A DNA stretch of 64,000 nucleotides from Diplolepis rosae (lineage: Eukaryota > Arthropoda > Insecta > Hymenoptera > Diplolepididae), in contig JAPYXD010000704.1 of the NCBI GenBank assembly GCA_030998225.1, positions 10,788,001 to 10,852,000 on the forward strand, in the 5' to 3' direction. The notes under the pieces are model-generated. The model saw only the letters and a list, made by a program, of their open reading frames with translations, made no database searches and was not told the origin of the DNA. Positions 34,529 through 47,055 of the stretch are shown here, piece by piece. Within the stretch, counting starts at the first letter, position 1; each line of letters opens with the position of its first letter. The translations under genes and the position numbers were made by a program.

Positions 34529-35420
34529 GGCTCGCTTTCCTGTCCGGTTTAATTGCAAATTACTAAGTTTTCTTCGTTTTATTCTGTTATTTATATAATA
34601 TACAGTGAATTCTACATCTTTATGTAACACATGATGTGCATGTACTGGACTGCTTCAATTTGATTTGCAAGCTAATGAGATATGTTTTTTGATCTTTATG
34701 ATTTTCATCATTTCCTATATTTAAATCATTTACAGAAATTCTGAACTAATCTTTTAATTTATGGCACTGAAAAGGGCTCCGATATGTGGCCGAAACGTTT
34801 ACCTTTCTTTCTTTTTTGCGTTTTTTTAATGTGTACTATTGACAATTTTTGAATAAATAAAATAAGAAGAAACTGACCCTATTCCAAAACAACAAGAAAT
34901 CAATAAAAATATTTTTCATCCAGTTGAGTCTCGTGGCAAGCTGCACAAATGTTTGGAATCGTTTGATGTTTCATATTTTGGAACCGGAAGCACGCTTGAA
35001 GGGAAAAGAATGATCTAGGCGAGCACGAGTATTTTTTTGCAGTGAGCTATACGTGCACATGTTGCATGCTTTCATATGAGTTCGCACGACAAGCACACGT
35101 GTTCGCGTGTAAATAACTTTATCATACTGATCAGTCAAAATCTTAGTTTTATGTATTTTCGTGAAGAAAAAGAGTTTTGGTTATTAACCATGTTAAATGC
35201 AAATTACTTAGTTACCCGATAATTTCAAATAAGTAGAATATTGGGCGTTGGTTTTGTGCAGCGCGTAATAATATATCCCGAATTGTACATTTTTTAAAGC
35301 TTATTTTGCTTAAATTCATCATTTTCATAATTTTTATATTCTCGAATCACCATTTTTAGGTTAAAAAACACTAAAAAAAATTCGGTAATTATTATTATAT
35401 CTTGTAATTATTATTGTGTA
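34529..35420. other. Hammerhead-family fragment and unassigned AT-rich DNA
   Basis: 34620-34920 matches the family of 25.4-25.8 kb (GACTGCTTCAATTTGATTTG, AAGAAACTGACCCTATTCCA). From 34920 to 35420 nothing is recognised. Confidence 0.45.
34763..34803 (+). ncRNA. Hammerhead-ribozyme-like motif, copy 6 (partly decayed)
   Basis: GGCA-CUGAAAA, GGCC-type stem II, GAAACGUU and UACC. The core has CUGAAAA instead of CUGANGA and one stem I mismatch, so it is probably inactive. Confidence 0.4.
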
Positions 35421-35424
35421 TAAT

Positions 35425-35527
35425 TATATTATTTATCAGTGAAATCAAAGAAGGGCACTGATTCATCAGTTGATATATTTTCACTGATATAATCAGTGAC
35501 TGTTTCACTGATTCAGGTTTAGAGAGT
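35425..35527. repeat. ACTGATT family element
   Basis: TATCAGTGAAATCAAAG, CACTGATTCATCAGTTGA and the right terminus ACTGATTCAGGTTTAGAGAG. Confidence 0.55.
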
Positions 35528-35532
35528 TCGTG

Positions 35533-36682
35533 CACTGAGAAAAATGGATTGTAAACGGTAATGAAAAATATGTATATATCTGTATATATAAATATATCTT
35601 GGACTATTAACTATGGGACAGCGATCTAGATTATTAAAACCATAATCTGTAGATGTTAAAAAAAAGATAGTATCGGATAATATCTTGGATTATAAACTGA
35701 AACATACCAGATTTAACGCGTGTAAAACAAAAGAAAGATAGAGATGAGAGCTTTGGCACTCAGAAGAGGGGAGGTTTCAGTGGGAACACATACACAAATA
35801 TTATTATCATACCTTATTTATGTTCACATATTGAAGTACACAATGCTACACTATTTATAATCGCATACGTTTGAAATTAAATTTCAGAATTCGCTTTTGG
35901 GTTCGAACCCTCTAATCACTCTACCTACATCTACATTAACTAAACGCATTCCTAACGCCTAAAGCCTCTCGGCTATTCTCGCTTGCCATATTCTGAAATA
36001 ATTGTCGCTTATAAGCCACTACTGAGTTGAGCAGACTAGGATTCGAGTCTACGAAGCTATTCGGATAACGTCGGAAGCACTCGGGCGACATTCTGAAATG
36101 AATTATACGAAAAACCGAGAATGAATGTTTTGATTTTTGCTGCTCGTCGCAAGGTTTCTGGCAAGTTCATATTCATAATATGAATTTTTCAAATATGGTT
36201 TCTGGGTTATAATATTCGTTGTTCAACTTATTAAATTTATTTTTAGAAAACTTAGTAATGATAATATCATTTTTTAGTACTCTTTATTTTTCGAATGGAG
36301 ATTCATAATATTTGGTATTTAAAATACTAATTTTTCTTCTACACGTTTTAAAGACTGTTATGACTATATTGAATTTCGATGCCATAGTATGAATAAATGT
36401 AATAAAACCTCGGGTTTCCTCATTTTAAAACACTATTGTACTAAACCTTCATTCAATCTTATCATTTACTCTAACGAAAAGTTTCTCAGCGTAGGTTTAT
36501 TATCTGCAGATGTTACGAATTATTTTCTGAAGATTATAAGAATGTAACATCTGGAGATTATGTTTAGTAATATCTTTATATATTAGATAAAGATTACAGA
36601 TCATACGCTTTAACATATTTTATGTTTCCGAATACTATCCTTACTTTTAACATCCAGGTTTTATGATCCATTTTTCTCAGTG
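35533..36682. mobile_element. CACTGAGAAAAATGGAT element (1150 bp), TG duplication
   Basis: TG (35531-35532) CACTGAGAAAAATGGATTG ... ATCCATTTTTCTCAGTG TG (36683-36684). Subterminal repeats GTAGATGTTA and TCTGCAGATGTTAC echo each other. No coding sequence is recognised; 35880-36090 is less AT-rich and may be captured host DNA. Confidence 0.8.
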
Positions 36683-36689
36683 TGGGCAC

Positions 36690-37570
36690 ATTCTCATCGC
36701 GTGCAGCTCGCTTTGCTCCCGAGGTTTTATTTTTTGTAATTTGATACTGAAGCTTAAGCCAATTTTATTATATTCTAGATGTGATTAACATTTCCACAAT
36801 GTTACTAAATTTTTTGACTTTAAATGAAAAACGAAATTTAATTTACTTATGGCTCTATCAGTCTTAAGAAACACATTCTCATCATGACACTCGCGCTTCG
36901 CCCTTGATTTTCTGTATACATTTATGTAACTTTCTAATCATTTTTCATGATTAAAAAAAATTTATCATTTTCTAAATATCTCAAAAAGGAAACAAATTCG
37001 TAGACTCTTTTTAAGCAAACGACTTTTTATTTTAACTCTTATTTTGTATCTCACATATTTTGGTTAAGGAATGGAATTTTTGATTTTCAATAGTTTTTTT
37101 TTAAAACCAAATCATTACATATACATCTTGTCAAAAAATGTCCTACTGAGAATTTGTAGATTTCCTTTAGCCAAATAATCTTCCATCTTAACGTTTTTTT
37201 CGTATGTTACATATTTTGTTTGAATAATGGAATTTTGGAATTTTAATCGTATTTTTTAAAATTAAAATAAAAAATATACGTTTTATTAGAAACTATGTCA
37301 GACAAAATTTGTGGATCTTATTGAAACGAACAATTTTGCAAACTTACGTTTTTTTCGTATTTCATATATTGTTGTTAAACAATAGAATTTTGGATTTTCA
37401 ATAGTATTTTTTTAAATTAAAAAGAAAAATATGCATCTTATGAAAAAATGTTGCGATTCAAACTTATAAATCTTTATGTAGTAAACAATTTTCTATCATA
37501 ACTTTTTTTTCGTATTTCGCAAATTTTAACTGAAAAATGGAATTTAGATATATTGACTTTTTTCAAGTTT
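36690..37570. repeat. Family S: GC palindromes plus about 125-bp tandem units
   Basis: GACACTCGCGCTTCGCCC at about 36883-36900 is the reverse form of the GAGCGCGAAGCGCGAG motif. It is followed by five degenerate units containing TATCTCACATATTTTG-type and TGTAGATTTCCTTTAGCC-type modules. Position 37081-37140 is the uninterrupted equivalent of the mariner-like insertion site at 58557. Confidence 0.65.
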
Positions 37571-38369
37571 TAACATACTGTAACTTGCCTAATTTCAGTT
37601 CAATCTATAAATGTTATTAGGATAATTAGTAGAGATTTATGAGAACAGATAGACAGATGAGAATGTAAAAAAATCTGAGATTGGTAACAGCTAACGGGCC
37701 ATTTTGGTTTGAATTTAAGCTTGAATTAAACCTGCTTTTTTATTCGGTCGGTATTCGTACAAAGCTGTTTATATATCGAAAATTTTTCACATTTATAAAT
37801 ATTTAGGACCATATAAACCTTCTTTATTGCCTTTTATTTCATTTCCCCAAGTTTCAAATCGATATCTCATTTCATGTGGAAATGCGACGGACGGGAAAAA
37901 TTCTCCATATTCAATTTCTTCAGAAATTTTTTTTTTCGAATTTCTACCCAAATGAGGCAGATTAACGTAGTTTATTGTTCTCTCTAGCATTTCCCAATGT
38001 TTCAGGGTAGTATTTTAATTACAAAAAAACGTATATGGATAAAAAACAAATTAATTACTTCGTCACGTGATTCAAGTAAGACATGACCATCACTTGTCTC
38101 TTGTTCTCGAAATCAGATTGGAAATATAGGTTAAGTTGATTCTATTATATAAGCTGACCTATAATGCTCTATACAGTGATGTTAATTATCTATTAACGTT
38201 TTCAGTCTCCTCTGGAGTAGAAAATATCCTAAGCCACTTATATTATTTACCCCGATTTTCTTTGGTCATCACAGGAATCTTAATCTCATGTCTCTACTAT
38301 TTTAGTATTTATATCTCTGAACACATTTCCAATATTTAATAATTATTAATTTCTTTGATAATACTAGGA
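37571..38369. other. AT-rich DNA, nothing recognised
   Basis: No repeat ends, RNA genes or credible frames seen. Confidence 0.35.
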
Positions 38370-38373
38370 TTAA

Positions 38374-38530
38374 GGGCATGTGATACTTCGGGAATTAGCA
38401 AATTTTATTGATTTTAAGTTTCTACGTGTTTGTGTTAAAATTACATAGAATTCTGATTTCACAATTTATTTGGGAAATGGTACAGAAAATAAAAACGGAC
38501 GTAGATAAACAACTTTTGGTTTAAAAAATA
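38374..38530. mobile_element. Left half of a TTAA GGGCATGTGATA element
   Basis: TTAA (38370-38373) then GGGCATGTGATACTTCGGGA and ACGGACGTAGATAAACAAC, homologous to one arm of 21048-21393. The right half is missing. Confidence 0.65.
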
Positions 38531-38785
38531 GAAAAGAGTTCAATTCTAGCAAAACCTATGAAGAATATTTTTTTATTACTAAAATTAAAAGTAGTAAAGT
38601 AGTAAAGTTCGAAAACTTTAGGTGACTTTGTTTGAAAATGGCAAATTAAAATATAGCCTGCCTCAAATTTATAAACTTTAATTCAAAAATAATAACAACA
38701 AGAATTTCATAAATAATTAGTGCTCATGATAATCATTTGTATTCAGTTGAAGAATCTGACAATCATAAAGCGAGTTTAATATGTT

Positions 38786-39545
38786 ATATATGGGTCATTA
38801 CATATTAGATTGACAGTCGATGTCACAGATTTGAACAAGATAATTTTTTTTCGGTAAAATGATCGCCGCGTTTGGAAGCGCACCTGAGACCGTGCGAGGC
38901 TCTTCAAAATTCCATAAATTCCGAATCAATGATCCAGCCATTTTTATTCAATCGTCATATTTTATAACAGACTTCAAAGAATCTAAATCCACGAAAAAAA
39001 AAAATTTCGAAAGGGGCCAAATTTGGAAAAAACGATTTTGCGTTTATTTCTTTACTTTTGTATGTTAAAAAATATTTAAACAATTTTTTCGCAACAATCT
39101 CTGTAAAGAAGAGTCAAAACCCTAATTTTCGTAATTTGGAAAATTTTTTGTGCGAACAATTGTTTTCAAGATAAACAGGCTTGAAAGTGCGCTTGCTATA
39201 TCGAAAATATCATTTCTCAGAATATTCGAAAAATCGCATACTTACAAAAAAATTTTTTTTGGCCAAACAAAAAAAATACGTGTCTACACAGAAAAAAAAA
39301 GTCTTAAATTTGTTACGCCTAACAGAAGATTTTGGCTTAAATTTAGCCACCTTGTGTATAAGCGCATAAGTCTGTCCTTCTCTAATGGTCTAGTTTTTGT
39401 TACATCTTAAAGTTAGCCGATTTTTAGACTTGAATTAAAATTTTTTTTTTACAGTGTATTTATTGCTGATAAAGAACCGAAAAAAAATTATCTTGTTCAA
39501 ATCTGTGACATCGACTGTCAATCTAATATGGAATGACCCATATAT
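38786..39545. mobile_element. ATATATGGGTCATTNCATAT inverted-repeat element (760 bp)
   Basis: Terminal inverted repeats of about 67 bp, including TTAGATTGACAGTCGATGTC and TTTGAACAAGATAATTTTTT, with one or two mismatches. The interior is AT-rich without a gene. A solo left end (TTATATGGGTCATTCCATAT) is at about 40600. Confidence 0.8.
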
Positions 39546-39557
39546 TTAGTTCTTGTA

Positions 39558-39830
39558 CACGGAGAAAAAAAAACTGTTGAATCAACAGATGTCATCTGCT
39601 GGAATAGTGACAGCAGTTTTTTTTGGTAATATTTACAGATTTTTCTGTTGGATTCACAGATTGTTTGTAAACTCAACAGATGAACCTGTAAAATCTACAG
39701 AAATGTCTGTTAGAATTACGGATTTCTCTTTTTTCTTGAAATCCGCAATTCTAACAGACATTTCTGTAGATTTCACAGGTTCATCTGTTGAGTTTATATT
39801 TTTATATATTTTTTCCTAAATTTTTTTCCG
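39558..39830. mobile_element. CACGGAGAAAAAAA element with an internal 58-bp hairpin
   Basis: Starts CACGGAGAAAAAAAAACTG after TA (39556-39557); the probable right end is TTTTTTTCCG (39830) before TA, less certain. An inner hairpin has arms 39669-39726 and 39738-39795 (58 bp, two mismatches) and an 11-nt loop, built of CAACAGATGAACCTGT and ACAGAAATGTCTGTTAG. Its geometry is like a pre-miRNA, but origin as a MITE is simpler. Confidence 0.6.
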
Positions 39831-39849
39831 TATTCTGTATATTTTACCA

Positions 39850-40900
39850 GGAAAATTTAATTTATATTTTCATAAAAACGTTCTTGATGAATAAATGAAA
39901 AGAATAACTCTTGTGAAAAAATAGTCAAAAGCTAATTTGCAGTTCTTTTTGGAGGGAACAATTCTCTTTCCCAACATTTTTTTCGTATAGCATAGACTTG
40001 GTACAAAACAGAATTTTTTATTTTTTAGAACGTTTTTTACAATTAAAACGAAAACTGCGTTAATGTTAATTAGCTAAAGTTTACTGATTCCATTCATTAG
40101 CCGGAAGTGACTGATTCAATCAGCAATTTTCAAAAGTTGGCGCTTAGTGGCGAAAAAATGACTAATGTCTTAGTCATTTTGAGACCGTTATATTTGAATA
40201 TATTGTGGGAAGTATGTTTGTCAAGTTTGAGATATTTGTAAATCGTTTGGTTTGAATGCTAGGAAAGAGATTTGCGACAAAGATTTAATGTTCAGGTTAT
40301 GTTTCGCAATGTCATTTATTCTCATTATTAACCAGGTTTTATTAACGCATAGGATGTATATCACAACTATGTAAAACTACGATTTTTTATCTTTGAATAA
40401 TATCAAAAGTTCTATATATACCCAACAGATAATTGGAACCATTTTCTGCAACGAAAAATTCAATATCTTTTATATTGTCAACAAAAAATATTACATAAGA
40501 AAAACTAACAACACACTTTACATTTTTTGTCTATACTTAAAAAAACAGTCGTTTTAATTTCCGTTTGAGGGAAAAAACGTTGCGAACCTTAGTCAAATTT
40601 TATATGGGTCATTCCATATCATATTTTCAATTGAAAAATAAAATTGCCCCGAATATTTTTTTTTCATTTGTACTGAATACAAAAAATTTCATGTATTTTA
40701 TAATTTCAATATTATACGCAAAATTTCGGATTTATGAATTTTCAAAGTTTTAAAGTCGGAAAAATCAAATTTTTATATATATATATAACTTTTATATATA
40801 GCAATATATAAAAATATTAATTTGCTTATTTAAACTCCAAATATACAATTATTTTAAACAAATAGTAAGTAAGTGATTTTAAATCTTTAAATCTTTTAAT
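39850..40900. other. AT-rich DNA with a solo inverted-repeat end
   Basis: Only the solo TTATATGGGTCATTCCATAT end at about 40600 is recognised; no gene seen. Confidence 0.4.
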
Positions 40901-40901
40901 C

Positions 40902-41277
40902 TTTTGTATCTCGTTTGATGAAAAACGGTCAAAAATCAATCCGACTTAATCCGATTAATTCCGAGACATATCCGAATGAATCCGAAACTAAGTTTTCAAC
41001 TTGGTTCAATCAATCAATCCGAAACAATGTGATCTCGGATTGATCCAAACCGAATTTTCAATCAGAAGCAATCTGAATCATTCCGACCTTGGATTCATTC
41101 TAATTGATTCTGATTGAAAATTCGGTTTAGACCAATCCGAGCTCGGATTGATTCGGATTGAACTGGATTGAAAACTTGGTTTCGGATTCATTTGGACTCA
41201 TTCGATTTGATTTCTCGGAAGTAATCGGATTAAGTCTGATTGATTTCTGACCGTTTTTCATCAAACGAGATACAAAA
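40902..41277. repeat. Foldback made of TCCGAAT/ATTCGGA units
   Basis: Outer arms TTTTGTATCTCGTTTGATGA...AACGGTCA and their complements enclose DNA made almost wholly of ATCCGA, TCGGAT and GATTGATTC pieces, with inner palindromes such as ACCGAATTTTCAATCAGA / TCTGATTGAAAATTCGGT. A coding-looking frame at 41127-41414 is a by-product of the repeats. Confidence 0.65.
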
Positions 41278-41279
41278 CG

Positions 41280-42790
41280 TTTTTCGGATTGGTTGGGAAT
41301 GATACGCATTGGCTCGGATACAGATATCGGAATGAATCGGAATAGTTCTGATTGACTCGGAATGAATTTCAATCCGATACTTTCGCTAGGGCAGCCGAAT
41401 TCTAAGTGATTCATCTTTAAAGAGAGGATATTATAGAAAATATATTTGAAGTCCGTCTATTAACAGTTATTTTTTTCAAATTTATCAATAAGTTTATTAA
41501 ATTAATTTTATTTAAAATAATATTATTTGGGTTTTTTTAAAAGACTTATATTAATTTTATTAAATTCAACTCTGAAATTTAATCATTTATTTTATTTTTT
41601 TTAACAATTTCTTTTTTATTGAAAGTTAATTTAATATTTAATTCAAAATTGGGAAGGGAGGCAGTAGCGTAAAATGTTACAATTAGCTACATTGAGAGGT
41701 GGGGGATATTGACAATATTACGTAATTTTTTTCAACAAATTTACGCTCTATATTAATTATACTATTTTTTTAATTCCTCAAAACTTTCCATAACATATTT
41801 CTAATTATTTTTTTTTTTACTTGCTGTTTGAAAAGTGTAAATCATTTGATAAAAATATTTTTTTAAAGTGCATATAATGTGAAGAAGGAGAAGGCTCCCA
41901 AATATATATTTTTATACGATTTCTTGAATGGAGAAAGGAGGGGTCCAAAATTGTCAAAAAACATGTTATTTGTAAATGGTCCCTTAATAGACAATAAATT
42001 TTATAACTGTAAAATAAAAATCAAAAAATTGAAACACTCATCGATCCTAGATGTAATTTACAAAGTATTATTGACCTCTATCTTTAGGTATCGCAAGAGT
42101 TAAGATTGTGGTTTGGAAAAGAAGATAAAAAAATGAGAGTCGGATGATATATGGATGAGTAGTACAATGAGCGGAACCGTCGAATAAGAAACAAAGCAAG
42201 AGAACGTGAGACTGTATGAGAGAATCGTGCGGGTGGGGGGGGGGGGGGGGGGTCGAGATGAGAAAGGAATAGTAGAGCATCAGACTATGTTTGAGCTCGT
42301 CGCTAGTTTGTTGAACCCATCCAATCCAGCGTGTATTCTACACACAACGACAGTTTTGCCACGATAAAATCGTGCGTTTATCGCGGCGTTGTTCATGACT
42401 TATTCAATGCACGACCATCATAGGGCATAAATGCGTGGTAGGTGTCTACACTGGTGTTGCCTCCCGCGAGAAAAGCCTTGGTACTAACGTTAAGATTTGG
42501 ATTTGAATTCTGTTTAATAAATTTCCTTCCAATCCTGTCTGTTTAGAGTCTTTCTGCGAATTAAGAAATTTCGAGATTATAGTTACAGTTAAAAAATGCA
42601 AAGGTCCAAGCAGGTCTACATTGGAGGAGGGGGGGTTCGAATCCGAGCCACGTTGTTTTGCACTGAGGTGTTTGAAAAAATAAAACGTGTGGTTTATTTC
42701 CGTTTTGAAATAGCATGCGGAATCTTGAAGTTGATCCGAATCAAGTTGAGTCGAATGGCGTTTCTCTTCATTCATTAGCCCTCTGGTAAT
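41280..42790. other. AT-rich DNA with an 18-nt G run
   Basis: A G run at 42235-42252 ends a purine-rich stretch from about 42110. 42290-42480 is less AT-rich. No gene recognised; the short frames here lack homology signals. Confidence 0.35.
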
Positions 42791-42794
42791 TTGT

Positions 42795-43515
42795 TTGCCC
42801 GCACGTGGCAATAAAATACATATTACGACCCGCTAGTAGAAAAAACCATGTTTTTACCCCCAGTAGAAAAAATCTTGTGCGACATGAGAAAAACATTTTT
42901 TCCCCAGGTTGCACAATATGCTATTTTTGTATCATGGGTGGCAATAAAATGAACTTTATGACCCGCTAGTAGAAAATAGTATATTGTGCAGCTAGAGGAA
43001 AAAAAAATTATTTTGCGACTGTGAAGTTTGATGCCCGAGCAAAGCGAGGTCAGTAATCACCTGAGTAAAATTAATGTTTTTCCACGTTGCACAAGATTTT
43101 TTTCTACTGGGGGGTCAAAAAGTGGATTTTTGCATCGCAGGGGGCAATAAAATGCACTTTATGACCCGCTAATAGAAAATAGTATATTGTGCAACTAGGG
43201 GAAAAAAAATGATTTTGAGAATGTGAAATTTGATGTCGGAGCAAAGCGAGGGAAACAATCACACAAGTTAATGTTTTTTTCTACTAGCGGGTTATAAAGT
43301 GCATTTTACTGCCTCTTTTAGGGTAAAAAAATCAATTTTTTGACCCCCGGCAGAAAAAAATCGTGTGCAAAGCGAGGGTAACAACCACACGAGTAAAATA
43401 AATGTTTTTCCCGTGTCGTACACGATTTTTTTTCTACTATGGGGTCAGAAAGTAAATTTGTTTGCAATAAATTTGGGGCAATAAATTTCACTTTATAACC
43501 CGCTAGTAGAAAAAA
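42795..43515. repeat. Second array of AGCAAAGCGAGGG repeat units
   Basis: Several units with GACCCGCTAGTAGAAAATAG, TATTGTGCAACTAGGGG, GAGCAAAGCGAGG, CACACGAGTAAAATAAATG and GGGGTCAAAAAGTGGATTTT, as in 8370-9370. Confidence 0.75.
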
Positions 43516-44300
43516 ATTGTTTCAACGCACTATGCCTTCTCCTATTCCTTCTATATGCTATTATTTATCATTTTCTAAATTTTGACTGGTTTATTTTGAT
43601 TTAAAATTGTATATATGGAGAAAAAATTATAGTCAGTGACTGAATTGGTCACGTGGCTTGCATGGCCACATGAATATGATAATGATTTATCATGTACAGC
43701 TTAGTAAAAAATATTTTCAAAAAGAGAAGGATCGTAGAATAATTATTATTTAAAGCTTATAACGAAAATAAATGTATACTGTATTTTGTGGTAGATTGTT
43801 GCTTTTTATAAAAGAGCGATTAAGAAAGTTTTGCTTTTTAGATGCTTATCGATATTGATTCAAGTTTGATTTGTTGAATGCGAATTTATAAAGCATCATT
43901 ATTATGAGAAGTTGGCCTTCGGGAACTCAATGGCTTCTCTCTCTCGAAAAAAGAATTGATTGACTCATTTGAGAAATGTTTTCATAAAGAAATATCTGTT
44001 TTGTTTAGTCATAATTCGATTAGCTTAATGGAATTTTTTTTAATAGCATACATTCATTGATCATGTTTTTTCATTCTGTAAGGAAACTATCATCGGTCTT
44101 GGGATAGATTTAATCAGCGAAATCCATAGAATTTAATGAACGTTTTATTCGAAAAAGTAGTAGCAATGATAGTCGATCGGTATTTTATTAAATGAAACAG
44201 CATAAAAAATGGATGTTAGCAAGATCTGATAAGATGATAAGAGGTCGCGTGTCACTTTAGAAATACCATCTTTAAAATTAGTGATTAATTCAATTTCTCT
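43516..44300. other. AT-rich DNA, nothing recognised
   Basis: No element ends, RNA genes or credible frames seen. Confidence 0.35.
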
Positions 44301-44303
44301 ATA

Positions 44304-44422
44304 CTCTCTGAATCTGAATTAGTAAAAATCTACTGATTGTCAGTGAAATTAACTGATTCAACAGTGAAAAATATCTTTCACTGATTCGGTCAGTGAAAAT
44401 TAACTGATTCGGATTTAGAGAG
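44304..44422. mobile_element. ACTGATT family MITE, complete (119 bp), TA duplication
   Basis: TA CTCTCTGAATCTGAATTAGT ... ACTGATTCGGATTTAGAG-AG TA. The interior alternates ACTGATTNTCAGTGAAA palindromes. This copy shows the family's full structure and target. Confidence 0.7.
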
Positions 44423-45163
44423 TAGGATGCTAGAAATGTATGAGAATCGTTGATCCAGTGATTGTTAAATGCAGTAATGATAATAATTGTTTCAGAAGTT
44501 TATATCAGTCGTGTTTTAACGCAAGTAAAAGCTGTTTTATCGGATGCTTTTGTTTTCGTTAAAACATCAGTCATAATATAGTTTCGTTCGGCTTTTGTCT
44601 TGATCTAACTTTCGTCTTAATCCTTTCTTCTTCATTTTCTCAGGATTGTTTAAGAGGTAGCAATAAACTAATCGTAAATGTGAGGTAGTAAAACCACAAA
44701 AAGCGTTGCCTCATCGTTACGTATTATGTCATGAAATACGTATATAAATGTCAAAGGCTTTAGATCTTAGCGATATTTCTACCCTCTTAAGGCGGTAGAT
44801 TCACCAATGAGCTAACGAGCTAACGAATTACGAAGACCTGTCTTTACTCAAGGATACCTTTTCAAAGTTCAAACATAGCACTTCGAACACTTCACCGATA
44901 TATGGCGTTGACGAGACAAAAAAAGTAGAAAAAAATAATCAGATTTATATTATTGTGCTCAGAAGGATGCCAATTTCAATTACGCGTGACATGTTGTTGA
45001 TTATAAAAAGAGGATAAGGAGTCAAGTCAGAGGTATGACTCCTTATTGGATTACCACTTCGATTAAGAAAAAATCACACACTGAAAAAACGATATTTTTA
45101 TTTTAAGAACATATATTCTTAATTTAAAACTGTGGATCAATCGGATCACATGATTAAAATATA
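44423..45163. other. AT-rich DNA, nothing firm
   Basis: CTTAAGGCGGTAGATTCACC at about 44786 resembles a TTAA-GG element start but no partner end is found nearby. No gene recognised. Confidence 0.3.
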
Positions 45164-45375
45164 CTTTTTAAATCTAAATCAGTCAAATTTTCGCTCAAAA
45201 TTCGCTCTTTCACTGATTCATCAGCGAAAAAAATATTTTTCACTATTAAATCAATTAATTTTCAATGAAATAATCAGTGAAATTTTACTGATTTACAGTA
45301 ACTTCTTTTTAACTATTTGAATCAGTCGAATTTCACTGATAACCAGTAGATTTTGACTGATTCAGATTTAGAGAG
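45164..45375. mobile_element. ACTGATT family MITE (212 bp)
   Basis: Left TACTTTTTAAATCTAAATCA, right ACTGATTCAGATTTAGAGAG before TA. The interior has TCACTGATTCATCAGCGAAA and AATCAGTGAAATTTTAC. Confidence 0.6.
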
Positions 45376-46028
45376 TACACTAATTCGTTCATGTAAGATA
45401 ATTTTTCTAATTTACGAAACATCTTTCTGAAAATTTGGAAAACGTAACAAAAGACAATAAAGCACGTCTCTTAAGTTATTTTGTAGTAAAAATTTAGAAA
45501 AAAATTGAAACACTTATCGATAATTACAGTTATCTGCAGAAATTTTTTTTAAATTTATACTCAAAATTTTTTTCACTGTCGCTTCTTACCAATATTTAAA
45601 AAATTATCGTATTTTCATGAAACGTGGCTTATTTTTTCAATGAAAGCTCACCTCGAGAAAATAAGCTATGCATCTTGAAAATCCAATCATTTTTGAAAAA
45701 TTAGTAAAATGCGATAGTAGGAAAAAATTCTAAATTTGTCAATAATAAAAAATTCCATTTTCTTGCTAAAATATATGAGGTACGGAAAAAAAATTAAAAA
45801 TGAGTATTCTTAAATATAATATTATATTATATATATTATATAGAATATTCTTTATAATAAGAATATCGTTTTTCCAGCACATGGGCTTTGGAATTTCCTA
45901 AAATTGTCTCAATATACTAGGTGAGTTTAAGGAATACGCGCCATATAAAAAAATGTCCACAATAAAAACTTTTTATTTTCGAGGGAGAAAAGTGACCACA
46001 AAAATTTACCCCACACCCTTGGGGTGTA
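45376..46028. other. AT-rich DNA, nothing firm
   Basis: A 45780-45860 stretch of AATATTATAT-type sequence forms local hairpins. No gene recognised. Confidence 0.3.
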
Positions 46029-46839
46029 CATGGAGAAAAATATTTGACTAAAATTACCAAACTATTTGGAAACGCATGATATAATTTTCACTGAAAAAAC
46101 AGTATAGCTAAGAGAACTATATTTTGGTCCTCAGAACTAGAAAATGTTGCTATTAGACCAATGCTACGGTATGGTCCTCACGACTATACGAGTATAGATG
46201 AAACAGCTATACAAGTTCGTTGATATGACAATACCATGTATAGCGATTGTAAACAAAATATTATGCCATCGTTAACGCTCTTGTGAATTTTCGCGTGTGA
46301 TAAAACAATACGCGATAGGCAAAAATGATCTTTCAAAGAAAGAAAAAATGCTCCAAACAAATCGACAAACGCTTCGAAAAAACGCCTCGAAAAAATGACA
46401 CTTCTTTCTCATTTCGAGGTTAGAGTCGCGTGCATGCGAAGCAATGTATAGGTCGCGCGACAAACTAATATAGTTGTCTCACGTATACCGCATGAGTCGA
46501 GACACTATATACCGGTATAGGTCGAACAGCTATACTGTTTTTCCGTGTTGAAGCGGCATACTTTTTTCTAAAAATTCACATTTATTAGAATTTCTATCAT
46601 AAAATACGCTAAATTATTGATAAAAATTCCGATCTAGATGGTATAATTTTCTAATTTTATTTTATTTCCTAGTAGTCTTATTTTACTATCTATAGATTGG
46701 AATTTTTATCGATATTTTAGTGTATTCTATAATATAAATCCTAATAAATGTGAATTATTAGAAAAACGTACGTCGCTTTAGGAGTTTAGCATGCGTTTCC
46801 AAATAGTTTGGTAATTTTAGACAAATATTGTTCTTCGTG
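46029..46839. mobile_element. CATGGAGAAAAAT element (811 bp) hosting another CACTG element
   Basis: Left CATGGAGAAAAATATTTGAC, right ACAAATATTGTTCTTCGTG. Terminal inverted repeats of about 49 bp include AAATTACCAAACTATTTGGA and AACGCATG. Nested inside is 46089-46547. Confidence 0.75.
46089..46547. mobile_element. Nested CACTGAAAAAACAGTATAGCT element (459 bp), TT duplication
   Basis: TT CACTGAAAAAACAGTATAGC ... AGCTATACTGTTTTTCCGTG TT. A clean nested insertion showing a TT duplication instead of TA. The interior includes a GC-richer segment (46380-46480) with no recognised gene. Confidence 0.75.
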
Positions 46840-47055
46840 TGGGGAAAAAATTTTTTTTTGCAATTAAAAATTAAATTTTAAATTAATTAGTTGAGTTTGA
46901 AATTTTTGTCACTGCCTACATTATCGGAGGATCTCTAGTCGCGTATCAGATAGGATACGTTGTCGACAGGTGTCCTCGTAGACAATTTCAAACTCTTATA
47001 TCGCAAATAATGCAAATAAATTCAATATTTAAAGAATTTGAAAATCTTTCTGTGG

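Noticed and set aside
35890..35930. B-box-like GGGTTCGAACCC, possible tRNA
   Set aside because: The motif is self-complementary and no cloverleaf can be drawn around it.
41127..41414. 95-codon frame with repeated NQSE/NPSE peptides
   Set aside because: Direct translation of the TCCGAAT word repeat; no domain.
42615..42660. B-box-like GGTTCGAATCC near GGAGGAGGGGGG
   Set aside because: No A box at suitable distance and no T-arm closing into an acceptor stem.
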